Origin: Bipolaris cookei
Taxonomy: Eukaryota > Ascomycota > Dothideomycetes > Pleosporales > Pleosporaceae
Direction: 5' to 3'
Assembly (NCBI GenBank): GCA_002286855.1
Contig: NRSV01000086.1
Coordinates: forward strand, 40,209-104,208
Length of the DNA stretch: 64,000 bases
Part shown: positions 12,929 to 22,639 of the stretch, piece after piece
How positions within the stretch are numbered: position 1 is the stretch's first letter
Layout: every line of letters begins with the position of its first letter
Translations under genes and position numbers: made by a program
Notes under the pieces: generated by a model
Databases searched by the model: none
What the model was told of the DNA's origin: nothing
The model's input: only the letters and a program-made list of their open reading frames with translations

Positions 12929-13261
12929 ATGTATCCCTTAATACCCCGGCGATACCGACGTTACGGAGGCTACCCTTCACTATACAACTCTCCCTCACTA
13001 TTTGATACCCCGAGCTTTGGCAATTCCAGTGGCACTTCTAGTGGCCTCAGTTCCTTGAATAACAGCTTGAACATGCCGAACATCGATACAGCGACCAATA
13101 TCGAGCAAGCTACACGGCGACACGTTGATACGAAAAGGGAATACGAAAAGGCGAGGGAAAAGTTTGAAGAAGCGAAGACAAAGATGGATGAGTGTGAGAA
13201 GAATTTGAAGGATGCTGAGCGTTTGCTTTATTTTGCCAAGTATCGGGTACCAGGTTGGTGA
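12929..13261 (+). CDS. Small coiled-coil protein of unknown function
   Basis: An open frame of 110 residues from the ATG at 12929. The family is not recognised. The N-terminus has an Arg/Tyr-rich patch (RRYRRYGG), followed by a Ser/Gly/Asn-rich linker. The second half is a predicted amphipathic helix rich in Lys and Glu, containing EKAREKFEEAKTKMDECEK, consistent with a coiled coil. Just downstream in another frame lies a stretch with a hydrophobic segment (FGIFALLGVYIFTF). A donor near 13252 and an acceptor near 13369 would join it in frame and give a tail-anchored protein, but the donor is weak. It is flanked by a transposon relic, so a recent or lineage-specific origin is possible. Confidence 0.45.
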   Translation: MYPLIPRRYRRYGGYPSLYNSPSLFDTPSFGNSSGTSSGLSSLNNSLNMPNIDTATNIEQATRRHVDTKREYEKAREKFEEAKTKMDECEKNLKDAERLLYFAKYRVPGW

Positions 13262-13664
13262 TGCGAGTGGTGGTGCTGGCTTTGATGATCATAGTAGAAG
13301 CCAAAGGGAGGAGTTAAATATGATCTTGCAACTGAAGGTTCACAGGAGAATGGAGTTGTTGAATACAGTATGCACTACCTCGTTTGGTATCTTTGCGCTT
13401 CTCGGAGTCTATATTTTCACGTTTGTAACTCGGTGGTGGTTGTCGATGACGGCCCAAGGTCTCTTGCGTGAATTTACAGTGATTGGGATTTGGAGTTCTG
13501 CTCGGTGTCATTGCGTTCTAGATGATCAGATGAAAGTTTCAGTGGTTGCAGTTTGATTGTTACAATATAAGAAACGTTAGTATGTAACCTAGAGGATGTG
13601 GTGTTGTTAGCCTATACATCGGGGGCCTATTCGTTTTGTGTAAGATGATGTTATCATGTTCATA
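13262..13664. other. Intergenic region beside transposon relic
   Basis: About 400 bp. It contains the possible second exon of the small coiled-coil gene (to about 13556) and the right flank of the pogo relic. No terminal inverted repeat could be placed with confidence. Confidence 0.3.
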
Positions 13665-14885
13665 TTACCCCTGGCCTAAAGTCATTACAGTAGTCTCTTG
13701 CGCTGGTGGAGTCGGCGTACGCAGCACGACGTCAAGCTGTGATAAAACAACATGATAATTGTGTGGCGTAAGCCCAGCACCTCGGAACCCTCCATGGATG
13801 TTTTCTGGTGTAATAGCCTTGTAATAGGTCTTTTTGAACGCTGGTAGGAGGGTTTCTTTACTGATATGGTGGATGCGATTGCGTGTCAAGACCGAGATAG
13901 CATCACCATATGCGCGCTTCAACGGCGAGAAGCAGCCCACATCAAGAGGCTGTAAGAGGTGCGATGAGTGGGGAGACATGTAGAGGAGAATTATCTTCTT
14001 CTCTTCGCAGAGATCTCGGAACTCCACTGAGCAGTGGCTCTCATAGCCGTCAATAATGAGCAGTCTATGCGTCCCCACAGGGCGCGCATGGGAATCGAAG
14101 TGACGGAGCCAGTCAAGCGCTATATCATTGTTCATCCAGCCGTTAGAACTTACTTGTATCATACAGTCGCGTGGCAGATCCTCGGTGAACCAGGTAGAGA
14201 TTAGAACCTTGCCTGCGAAGATGAGAAACGCTGGGATACGCTTGCCTGCTGCGCCAACGCCTTGTATCAGCGTAACCCACTCACGATTGCCTAGCTGGAT
14301 CTTCTATGTTATTCATGGTTTGTCTGAGCCCATGATAACTGACTGTGATAAAATCTTGCCCATAATAAAGCTAGTCTCATCGAAGCTGTAGATATCTTCG
14401 TCCACGATACCATACTTCGCTTTCATATTCTGAACTAGCTCGAACCAGCCCTTGATAAGCGCTGAATCTTCGCAAGTATCTCACTGACGATCGTATGGAC
14501 GGCTCCGGCGCGTACGCAGCTCAGGATTGCGCTGGACAAACCTATCAACCCAGTTCTTGCCAACCTCCTCTCTGCCGCGCTCTCGGAGCAGTTTATTAAT
14601 CATATCTCGCACGTCGTCTCTCCCACGGGATAGTCTTCGCTCTGCCTCAACTATTACACGCCTGATAATAGCCTCCTCTTCTGGTTTTGTTAGGCGCCTG
14701 CAGTTAGGCTCGCAGTCGCGTCGAGAATGCTTGCCGTCGCGTCGTCAACGTATCGTTGTTTTAGGGACGTTATAGACCTTTTCAGCTTGTCGAATACTTT
14801 GGATTTGGTTCCTCGTAAGCTCAGAGACTGCTATTTGTACGTCAGCTTTAGTATAGCTCTTTTGGAGTTGTAGTTGTTGAGACAT
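13665..14885 (-). pseudogene. Decayed pogo/Fot1-type transposase (copy 1)
   Basis: The minus strand can be read in one frame from an ATG at 14885 to a stop at 13665, interrupted by internal stops (one TGA near 14480, then a TGA and a TAG near 14305-14330). The N-terminal part has a helix-turn-helix region and a CENP-B-type segment (NWVDRFVQRNP). The DDE core is recognisable: the first Asp in the remnant YSFDETSF, the second in LLIIDGYESH, followed by HSSHLLQPLDVGCFSPLK. This is a Tc1/mariner-superfamily pogo transposase without function. The stops are consistent with C-to-T change (RIP or CpG deamination), which is inference. Only the last 165 codons are uninterrupted. Confidence 0.85.
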
Positions 14886-15309
14886 TCTGCAATGTTGTTA
14901 TGAAGGCGTGTCGCGGTGCAAGAGTGGGCCGCTCGGTGGTAATACACCTTACTAACTTTCTGGATGCCTGGTGCTAAAGAGCAGTTGGGTAACAGGGAAA
15001 GATGTAGGGTAGCTAGACTGCCCTCCAGTGGGCTCTCTTAGGGCAAAGGAAATAGTACTTATAAAAAACAGAAGATTTTTCTTCTGTTTTCTTCTTCTTT
15101 TGTTTTAGTTTTCGTTCTTCTCTAGCCCTCATGGCCTAGGTGCCACTTTCTTGTTTCTACCTTCGTGCTGGTAATAAAAGCTAAGGTGACTTCTATACCG
15201 CTTTTGGTATAGAGTAAGAGTGAGGTTTTGATACTTCTTTGGCTAAGGGTCTTTTTATCATAGTTGGATAATGGTGGCGATGGATTACGCAACTAGACAC
15301 CAAGGGCTA
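14886..15309. other. Spacer between two transposon relics, with hairpins
   Basis: About 420 bp separating two same-strand transposase relics. It includes two perfect short hairpins: one near 15064-15089 (10-bp arms around ATTTTT) and one near 15194-15214 (7-bp arms around GCTTTT). A segment near 14930-14975 resembles the corresponding upstream flank of the second relic, so it probably belongs to the transposon end. Confidence 0.4.
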
Positions 15310-16442
15310 ATATAGCCCGTTCTGGATCGAATGGGACCAATCCAGCGCCTCAAAACCTTCCTTGGATATTACTAGAAGTAATCGAGGTGTCAAACGCGCG
15401 CTTAAAGCAAGGCAGGAACTCTTGTTTTGTAATATGGCTGATCTGGCTGCGCATAAGCGCTTCGACTTGGCGTCCATATGTCTGGTTTAAAGGGGCAAAA
15501 CAGCCCACATTAAGTGGCTTTAAGAGGTGAGACGAGCTCGGAGGCATGCAAAGAGTAACAATCTTGTTATTTTTACAGTAGTTCTAGAAATCCAGCGAGT
15601 TATGGCTCTCATAGCCGTCAATAACGAGCAATCGGTAGCTACCAACTCCCTTTTTCTTTATATGCGCATCAAAGTGCTCCAACCACTCAAGACTAAGCTC
15701 ATTAGTCGTCCAGCCGTTCTCGGAGACCGCAATAACCCAGACGTGGGGTGTGTCGCCGTTCTTGTACCAGCCTAAGAGGTGGTGGCGCGCCTTGAAGATA
15801 ATAAAGGGTGGAATAGGCCACCCGGTTGCATTGATGCTCTGAATGACTGTTGCCCACTCCCTATTGTCTGGCTGAATATTCTTTGGCCATCCACATCTCT
15901 CTGAAGCTGTAACAACTGCTCCAAGGGCAATCTGGCCCATCATGAAGCCTGTCTCATCAAGGTTGTACGTGTCGTCATCTTGGATGCCGTACTTGGCTTT
16001 CATATTAGATACTAGGTTAAACCAGGCGCGTATAACCTTATAATCTTTACAGAGGGCTCTTTTGTAATCTTACTTGCGATTTAACTTCATTATAAGATCA
16101 GGGCGGCGTTTAACGAACGTACTGGCCCATTTTACGCTGAGCGCGTAAGGAATTAGCCATATCAGCCACAGCTGCGAGTCTAGGGGGACACCCACACGAT
16201 ACAAGTTCGAGTATATGTTTAAAAATTACATAATGCTCAAGCATAGTTAGGTAACTTGAATTTGGCGTACAATCTATACGTGAAGGTCGTCCAGTGCGTC
16301 GATTGCTTAGTGTCTTCCGCTTGACGCTGTAGATAGCTGCAGCGCGTCGCTCTGAGAGTGTTGGGTCTTTTATGAGAGCCTGAAAGACAAGCTGTATCTG
16401 GCGTTCAGTAGAAGGCTGTAAGTGCTGTTGTTGTTGCGACAT
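15310..16442 (-). pseudogene. Decayed pogo/Fot1-type transposase (copy 2)
   Basis: A second, clearly different pogo-family transposase on the minus strand, beginning at an ATG at 16442 (MSQQQQHLQPS) and ending near 15310. Internal stops and frame breaks occur near 16010-16110, 15584 and 15350. The DDE core is visible as YNLDETGFMMGQ, LLVIDGYESHNSLDF and SSSHLLKPLNVGCFAPL. The first half is divergent and Arg-rich. It is non-functional as it stands. It shares family and orientation with the 13665-14885 relic, but the proteins differ at many positions, so the two are separate insertions rather than one tandem duplication (inference). Confidence 0.82.
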
Positions 16443-17355
16443 TGAGGTAGTGTAGGTGTTTTGGTGGGGGCTTAGCGAAAGTGGGCAACTCGCTGGTGAG
16501 GTACGTTAATATAATTTGGATACCTGGAATTGTTTGTATACCGGTAAGAGATAAGAAAAAAACACAAGAATAACCGTTGTGCAGAACCCTTCAGCCATAA
16601 AATAGTCAATCTTGCATATGGTCACCTTTGGTATACAAAGTGAATTTCATCACAAGAAGCTTAGCTTAATCAATCGCTACCACTTGAAACCTGATCGCCG
16701 GCCATAAAATGATAAGATCATTCTCTCAATTGGCTCTTTCTAAGGCAATAAAAATGATTGCTCCCCAGACCTTATCTAGACATGGTTTAGGGTGGGGCGT
16801 AGGCCCCCATGCTTCTTGGTCGTTTGACATAGCCTATTCCAGGGGGGTTTACATTGAGTGGTGTTTGTTTTCAGAGCGCTTAAACGTCGTAGATCCTCTT
16901 GTGGACTGCCTCTTCTAATTATAAAATCACTGGCATAGATTTCCCAAGACTTAGTTCAGCGGACAAAGTTCCAAGACAGGCCCACAAAACGTGACGCTGG
17001 TTCCCCAGAACCGTCGCTTCCCGTACTAGGGTTAAGGCGCTCAAACTGGCAGGCGTTGGCCGAGAGCACAGGGATTTCCGCCTTCCCACATTCCTATTGT
17101 TTCCTAAACACCCCTTACGCAATTCCTTGGCCACCCATGACTCGGAAGATTTTATTAAGCTATACGAATAGTATTGCAGATCCTATGCCCAAAGAGGCAG
17201 AAGTTAAGAAACGACAAGACTTGCTTGGTTTGTGGACCTTTTTCAATTACACTTGTCTATGCGACAACGGCCATGGTGCAAGTTAAAAAGCGCGTCTAGT
17301 ACAGCAGTGTTGGGCAAGCGGCCTCTGGTCCACACACACTTTGCCTTCGTTCACA
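16443..17355. other. Transposon flank and subtilase upstream region
   Basis: About 900 bp without a gene. The first ~100 bp belong to the upstream flank of the transposase relic. The stretch adjoining 17355 must hold the promoter of the secreted protease. Short open frames here have no recognisable content. Confidence 0.35.
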
Positions 17356-18735
17356 ATGCGCTTCTTCACTCGTTTCACCGCGCTAGTCATAGCCGCAGCT
17401 CCATTCGTTGCTCTTGCTGCTCCTGTTGCAGCATCCCCAACGGAGGACATTATTCCTGGAAGATACATCATCCAATTAAAGCCTGACACTGATGTCGCAG
17501 CGGTCGCTGCTCACCACAACAAAGTGCGCAGCATCCATGCCCGCAACCTAGCTCGACGAAGTGACAATGCTCCTGCTGGTGAGCCAGTGGAGCGCGAGTA
17601 CAGCTTCGGTGACTTCAAAGGCTATGCTGGGTCTTTCGATGAAGCAACCATCGAAGAGTTGAAGACTCTTCCAGAGGTAATACAGGCCGCGTCATACAAT
17701 GGCACAACGTAGCAATGCTAAGACCATTGTTAGGTCCTTGTAGTTGAGTCAGATTTCATTGTGAGAACTGCTGCAATTGTATCTCAGGCAAACCCACCAT
17801 GGGGCCTTGCCAGTATCTCCTCCCGTACGCCAGGGACCACCTCTTATGTCTACGACGACAGTGCGGGCCAAGGCACCTTTTCCTATGTGATGGGTAAGCC
17901 AGAAATATCATACAGACCTTGATTTGGTGTTGACATATTATCAAGACACTGGTGTTCGTATCACCCACCAGGACTTCGGCGGACGAGCCATCTGGGGATT
18001 TAATGCCGTAAGAAACAGTCCTGATACTGATGAAGATGGCCATGGAACGTAAGCCACACTCCATCTCACAATAACTATAGCCTTCTGACATAACTTAGTC
18101 ATGTTGCTGGAACTGTTGGTGGTACCACGTTCGGTGTTGCCAAAAAGACCGCAATCATAAGTGTCAAGGTTATGGGTGGTAGCGCAGGAAGTGCATCAGA
18201 TGTCTTCGCAGGGTTTGACTGGACGGTCAACGACATTGTCTCCAAGAACCGACAAAACACTGCTGTCATCAACATTTCGCTCGGTTCATCCGCCTCTACA
18301 ACGTGGGACAATGCTGTTACTGCAGCTTACAACAAAGGTGTAAGCATGGTCGTAGCAGCAGGAAACGAAAACGGACCTACCTCCGGTCGCTCGCCAGCCC
18401 GCTCTCCCGAAGTCATCTGCGTCGGAAACATTCAGAGCAATAACAGGAGGCTCAGCGGTGGGGGAGGCTCTAACTACGGCCCTGAAGTGGATATATTTGC
18501 TGCAGGCACCCTCATCGTCTCAGCATCCCATCTGAGCGATACAGGATCGACCTCTAAGAACGGTACCTCCATGGCAGCTCCTCACGTAGCTGGTCTGATC
18601 TCATACCTTCGTGGTCTCGAGGGCCCTTCGACTGCGGCGGCCGTTAAGGCGAGGGTGTACCAATTGGCCACACCTGGTGTCGTGACAGACACAATGGGCT
18701 CAATCAATCTGTTGGCATACAACGGTAACAAATAA
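17356..18735 (+). CDS. Secreted subtilisin-like serine protease (S8A, proteinase K type)
   Basis: Four exons (17356-17676, 17734-17893, 17946-18048, 18099-18735; introns of 57, 52 and 50 nt) close in frame to 406 residues. The order is a signal peptide (hydrophobic core LVIAAAPFVALAAPVAA), an I9-type inhibitor propeptide with GRYIIQLK, and a peptidase S8 domain. The catalytic triad is complete: Asp161 in DTGV, His196 in HGTHVAG and Ser352 in GTSMAAPH, with the oxyanion Asn in AAGNENG. It is an extracellular endopeptidase of the kind used for nutrition or host-protein degradation. The ATG at 17356 was preferred over the one at 17341 because it puts the charged n-region next to the hydrophobic core. 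It lies between transposon relics and the ankyrin gene yet has no lesion. Confidence 0.93.
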
Positions 18736-19454
18736 CTGCATTTCTGAGACATGGGGATATTAGAATGGTGGTAATCTACGATTGGATGATTGAGATGTAA
18801 TCTACTTCCTGGCTTGGCTTCTTTTCTGTACATATTATATCTTGAATACCACTTATCCGATGCTATCCAATTTACTTTCCGTGCCTCAAATCCACCGAAT
18901 GGCTTGTTCGGACCAGCTTGTCGTGTTATGCAAGCCCCGCTGTCTATTGATCCAACTCGAACCCGATAATTATTGACAAGCTCTGTAATCTGTTGATCTG
19001 TAGTGCTTGGTATAGTAGAGCGACAGAGCATTCTGCATGGCACCTTAGTATATAGTAATAGGCATTGAGCCCTTACGGCTCGATATGTTTAAATTAAGTT
19101 ACGAGTACAAGTACAATACAAGAGTTACTTGCAGAGACACTGTTCATATCACCCTGTTGCTTCATCCGCGAAAACCAAGCCTCAATCTTGACATCAGAAG
19201 TCTTGTATTACTTCCACTCAAGATCCCACTCTTAACAAACAGCTAGAATCGTAATGCGAACGTCTTGACGGTACTAGCTAATGTTCACTAAAGTCAAGTC
19301 AAGCCTAATTCAAAAGTAGATTGATGAGTAGAGCGCAATCTTAGCTAGATCTATAGAATTAAATAGGGGCTCACCACGATACGTCTCGTTAGATGCGCTG
19401 GCGTTAATTAGCATTAGCCCCGCAATCAAGCAGCAACTTCATCACCTGCTTGTG
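18736..19454. other. Convergent spacer, with ankyrin read-on sequence at its right edge
   Basis: About 720 bp between the convergent subtilase and ankyrin genes. The segment 19407-19454 still encodes, on the minus strand and in frame with the ankyrin gene, the rest of a repeat (HKQVMKLLLDCGANAN) after a premature stop. No other gene is seen. Confidence 0.5.
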
Positions 19455-21131
19455 TTATGTAGACGAAGTCGCCTGTAGTGTGCTGCCGTAGGGACCTCCC
19501 TGCGTGTTTGCCTCGGCACCTTCGTCTAATAACATCTTAACTACCTGCTCGTGGCCTTCGTATGAAGCTGCCTGCAGTGCGTTGCCGTACTTTCCACCCT
19601 GCGCGTTAACGTCAGCGCCTTTGTTAAGCAGCATCTTGACGATCTGCTCGTAGCCTCTGTGTGAAGCTGCCTGCAGCGCGTTGCCATGGTATCCGTCTTG
19701 CGCGTTAACGTCAGCGCCTTTGTCAAGCAGCATCTTAACTATCTGCTCGTGGCCTCCGCATGAAGCTGCCTGCAGCGCGTTGCTAAAAGATCCGTCTTGC
19801 GCGTTAACGTCAGCGCCTTTGTCAAGCAGCATCTTGACTATCTGCTTGTAGCCTCTATGTGAAGCTGCCTGCAGTGCGTTGCCATAGTATCCACCTTGCG
19901 CGCTGACATCAGCGCCTTTATCAAGCAGCATCTCGACTATTTGCACGTGCCCTCCTGAAGAAGCCACCTGCAGTGCGCTGCTGCTAGAACCATCCTGCGC
20001 GTTGACCGCGGCGCCTTTGTTGAGTAGTATCTTGACTACCTTCTCGTGGCCTCCACATGAAGCTGCCTGCAGCGCGCTGCTAAAGGGTCCGCCTTGCGCA
20101 TTAACGACAGCGCCTTTGTCAAGTAGTATCTTGGTTATCTGCTCGTGGCCTTCAGATGATGCCGCCTGCAGTGCGTTGCCAAAGGATCCGCCTTGCACGT
20201 TAATGTTAGCGCCTTTGTTAAGCAGTATATTGACTATCTGCTCATGGCCTCTGTGTGAAGCTGCCTGCAGTGCACTGCCGCACTCTCCGCCCTGCGCGTT
20301 GACCGCAGCACCTTTGTCAAGTAGTATCTTGACTATCTGCTCATGGCCTCTGTGTGAAGCTGCCTGCAGTGCGCTGCCGCACTCTCCGCCTTGCGCGTTG
20401 ACCGCAGCGCCTTTGTCAAGCAGTATATTGACTATCTGCTCATGGCCTCTGTGTGAAGCTGCCTGCAACGCGCTGCTAAAGGGTCCGCCTTGCGCGTTAA
20501 CGTTAGCGCCTTTGTCAAGTAGTATCTTGACTATCTGCTCATGGCCTCTGTGTGAAGCTGCTTGTAGTGTGTTGCCAAAGGATCCGCCTTGCGCGTTAAC
20601 GTTAGCGCCTTTGTTAAGCAGTATATTGAATATCTGCTCATGGCCTCCGCGTGAAGCTGCCTGCAGCGCGCTCCCAAAGCGTCCGCCTTGCGCGTTAACG
20701 TCAGCGCCTTTGTCAAGTAGCATCTTGACTACCAACTCGTGTCCTTCCGAACAGGCGGCCTGTAGCGCGTTGGCGTTTGCGCCCTTGGCCGTTTTAAAGT
20801 TAACATCAGCCCCTTCATTTAGGAGATGATCTATAATATTTTTGTGGCCTGCTCCGGCTGCTAATACAAGGGCTTCCCCCAATCGCCTCATCGAAAGGTC
20901 AATCCATGCTCTTTTTTCTAGCAGCTTCCACACTGTGCGTTCTTTTCCATGCTTACTTGCCCATAGTAGCGCAGAGTCGTTAGAGTATTGTATGTTGTGG
21001 TCGTAGAGGTACGGGTTCGTAAGCTGGTAGAGGAGACGATTAGTTCGCGCAAACGCGTTAAGATCGCTCTCTGCGGGCAGGTTTTGGGCTATGGCGCAGA
21101 GAAGCTCGCGAGATAAGTCGAGCAGTGCCAT
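19455..21131 (-). CDS. F-box-like ankyrin repeat protein, C-terminally truncated
   Basis: A single minus-strand frame of 558 residues from the ATG at 21131. Residues 1-50 resemble a fungal F-box (LSRELLCAIAQNLP, then LNAFARTNRLLYQL and NPYLYDHN). About 15 ankyrin repeats of exactly 33 residues follow. The first two are divergent and the rest are near-uniform around the core HEQIVKILLDKGA and VNAQGG. F-box/ankyrin proteins usually act as SCF substrate adaptors, and the target here is unknown. The frame ends at a TAA inside repeat 16, and the missing half repeat continues in frame downstream to a second stop, so the present protein is a truncated form. Repeat uniformity suggests recent expansion or gene conversion. 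The antisense strand is also open over most of the repeats, but that is a by-product. Confidence 0.85.
   Translation of the reverse strand: MALLDLSRELLCAIAQNLPAESDLNAFARTNRLLYQLTNPYLYDHNIQYSNDSALLWASKHGKERTVWKLLEKRAWIDLSMRRLGEALVLAAGAGHKNIIDHLLNEGADVNFKTAKGANANALQAACSEGHELVVKMLLDKGADVNAQGGRFGSALQAASRGGHEQIFNILLNKGANVNAQGGSFGNTLQAASHRGHEQIVKILLDKGANVNAQGGPFSSALQAASHRGHEQIVNILLDKGAAVNAQGGECGSALQAASHRGHEQIVKILLDKGAAVNAQGGECGSALQAASHRGHEQIVNILLNKGANINVQGGSFGNALQAASSEGHEQITKILLDKGAVVNAQGGPFSSALQAASCGGHEKVVKILLNKGAAVNAQDGSSSSALQVASSGGHVQIVEMLLDKGADVSAQGGYYGNALQAASHRGYKQIVKMLLDKGADVNAQDGSFSNALQAASCGGHEQIVKMLLDKGADVNAQDGYHGNALQAASHRGYEQIVKMLLNKGADVNAQGGKYGNALQAASYEGHEQVVKMLLDEGAEANTQGGPYGSTLQATSST
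19480..20830 (-). repeat. Tandem 99-bp repeats coding for ankyrin units
   Basis: About 13 consecutive 99-bp units, each encoding one 33-residue ankyrin repeat, with high nucleotide similarity between neighbours. Units near 20260-20480 are almost identical to each other. Such arrays can change copy number by unequal exchange. Confidence 0.85.
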
Positions 21132-22185
21132 AACAGATGCTTTACTTCGCTTAGGGGCAGAGCACACGGATTGGTGTGAATTTGAGGAAGTAGTGTAGTT
21201 TGCTTGATAGAATGCTGTACGCAAACTACTATCTGAGCACGCTACCTGTATGCCAAGTGCTACTAACAGCGCACGTCCTGTGGGACGCGTTTTGATGATC
21301 TTGCTGTCTGCGCGGAGAAACTGCCGGAATATACACTTATTACTCTAAATCGAACATAGAAGACTGCAGTCTTAGTCTTTGCTATCTTTGCTTTCTTTCT
21401 AGTCTACCGAGCTGTGTAGAAGTTGATGCCGTCGCGAACAAACAAGGGGGTATTAGAGGAGAGTTGATAGACGCCACTGATAGAACGAGCGACAGCGTGG
21501 TCAATAACACGTCTCTCAGCGTCGGAGGTTAATGCACTGGAAGATTAAGAGTTGCGATATGGATGCATGCTGGACCTGTTGATTTATAGGCATGGTGGGT
21601 GCAACCTGGGGACCCGAAAAGAAATGTGTCCTGTTACACTGTCCGTCCCAGCACCAAGGGATGGACATTACAAGGCTATTAATGTTGATGAGTTTACTGG
21701 AATGAATGCATCGGATTGCCTGAATGTAGTTAGGTCGTACGTAATGGAAGAGATGAGCACTATCCTTATCGTTGATTTACATATTCGCGTGCATCTTGAC
21801 TTGAAATGCGACGCTACTAGCCTGTGTTCATATGCTAACCCCGCGAAATCACGGCAGATGGAACACTAAGAAAGGCCAAGAAGACCTAGCAAAGCTTATA
21901 GAGATGAGAAGCCGAGGCAAATTAGATCTAGTTATGCTAAGTGGCCTAGGAGATCTTCCTCGAGTACCCGTTTATGTTTGTGGGCCGTTGAAGAATCGCA
22001 GCTCAGTTCATGATATGGACTTCTGAAAGCCAACACAGACTTCCAGGCGTCTGCTAGAGGCCTAGCCGCAAACAGACAAAAGCCGAAGCACCACAGAAGT
22101 ATCACACAAAGAAAAAAAACCCCACATGTAAACAACAAGATAGAACGGCCTACGGCCAAAGTCTTACATAGCCCTGAGCTGCATA
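21132..22185. other. Ankyrin gene upstream region, no gene
   Basis: About 1 kb. A plus-strand frame of 105 codons at 21552-21869 has no recognisable domain, and composition alone does not support a gene. The right edge abuts a small inverted-repeat element. Confidence 0.35.
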
Positions 22186-22216
22186 TAGACTCTAGGCTGC
22201 TAAGATTTGTCCCCAA
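22186..22216 (+). repeat. Left terminal inverted repeat
   Basis: 31 bp beginning TAGACTCTAGGCTGCT and ending GTCCCCAA. It pairs with the reverse complement of 22609-22639 with two mismatches. Confidence 0.7.
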
Positions 22217-22248
22217 CGCTAGCTAATTTCTCACTAGTGCCAAATATA

Positions 22249-22422
22249 TTACAATATTCTATCCTTCTGGGCATAGATATGTGTTTTAATAGCTGAGTTA
22301 TGAGGCCAACTCCATTTAAGGATAAAGCCGTAGCCATGTTGCATGCCGTGCACTTTAAGCGCGCTATATGCTTCTCCATAGGAACTGTAGAGCTGATCTA
22401 TAGGGGGTGCAATGTCGCCCAT
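22249..22422 (-). pseudogene. Fragment of Mutator-like transposase N-terminus
   Basis: A minus-strand frame of about 57 residues with PPIDQLYSSYGEAYSALK, then HGYGFILKWSWPH, the pattern that opens many fungal MULE transposases. The frame stops about 30 bp from the left inverted repeat, and no catalytic domain is present. The function is lost. Confidence 0.5.
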
Positions 22423-22608
22423 GTTATTCAAGAACAAGAAATAAGCTAGATGGATACGTCTTTTTGATGTGTTTACTTGCAGTAGACATCTAGTGGTGTT
22501 GCGAAGATGGCGGATTCGAATATTACGCGCTAAGCTAAGTTGGGGAGAAAGTTTACACTAGCACTAGCGTTGGGGACAAATATTATTTTGGGGACCAATC
22601 TCAAAACC

Positions 22609-22639
22609 TTGGGGACAAATCTCAGCAGCCTAGACTCTA
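22609..22639 (-). repeat. Right terminal inverted repeat
   Basis: 31 bp whose reverse complement begins TAGAGTCTAGGCTGCT and ends GTCCCCAA, matching the left end at 29 of 31 positions. Confidence 0.7.

Larger units (their letters stand above)
22186..22639. mobile_element. Short inverted-repeat element with Mutator-like transposase fragment
   Basis: A 454-bp unit bounded by 31-bp inverted repeats (22186-22216 and the reverse complement of 22609-22639) that match at 29 of 31 positions. The right end also carries two extra diverged copies of the TTGGGGACAAAT-like block (22569-22608). Inside, on the minus strand at 22249-22422, is a peptide of about 57 residues beginning MGDIAPPIDQLYSSYGEAY. It resembles the N-terminal FAR1-like zinc-binding start of fungal Mutator-like (MULE/hop) transposases (recognition from memory, moderate confidence). 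No target-site duplication is evident. It is best read as an internally deleted, non-autonomous derivative. Confidence 0.6.

Noticed and set aside
20002..20829. Plus-strand frame of 275 codons rich in Ala, Cys and Ser repeats
   Set aside because: Exact antisense of the ankyrin repeat array. Its 33-residue periodicity and composition follow from the 99-bp coding repeats on the other strand.
19480..20830. Regular direct repeats resembling an array at first sight
   Set aside because: Period is 99 bp with no unique spacers, and the units translate as ankyrin repeats, so this is not a CRISPR array.
22500..22530. GGATTCGAA sequence resembling a tRNA B box
   Set aside because: No matching A box or cloverleaf could be folded around it. 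It lies at the edge of the inverted-repeat element.
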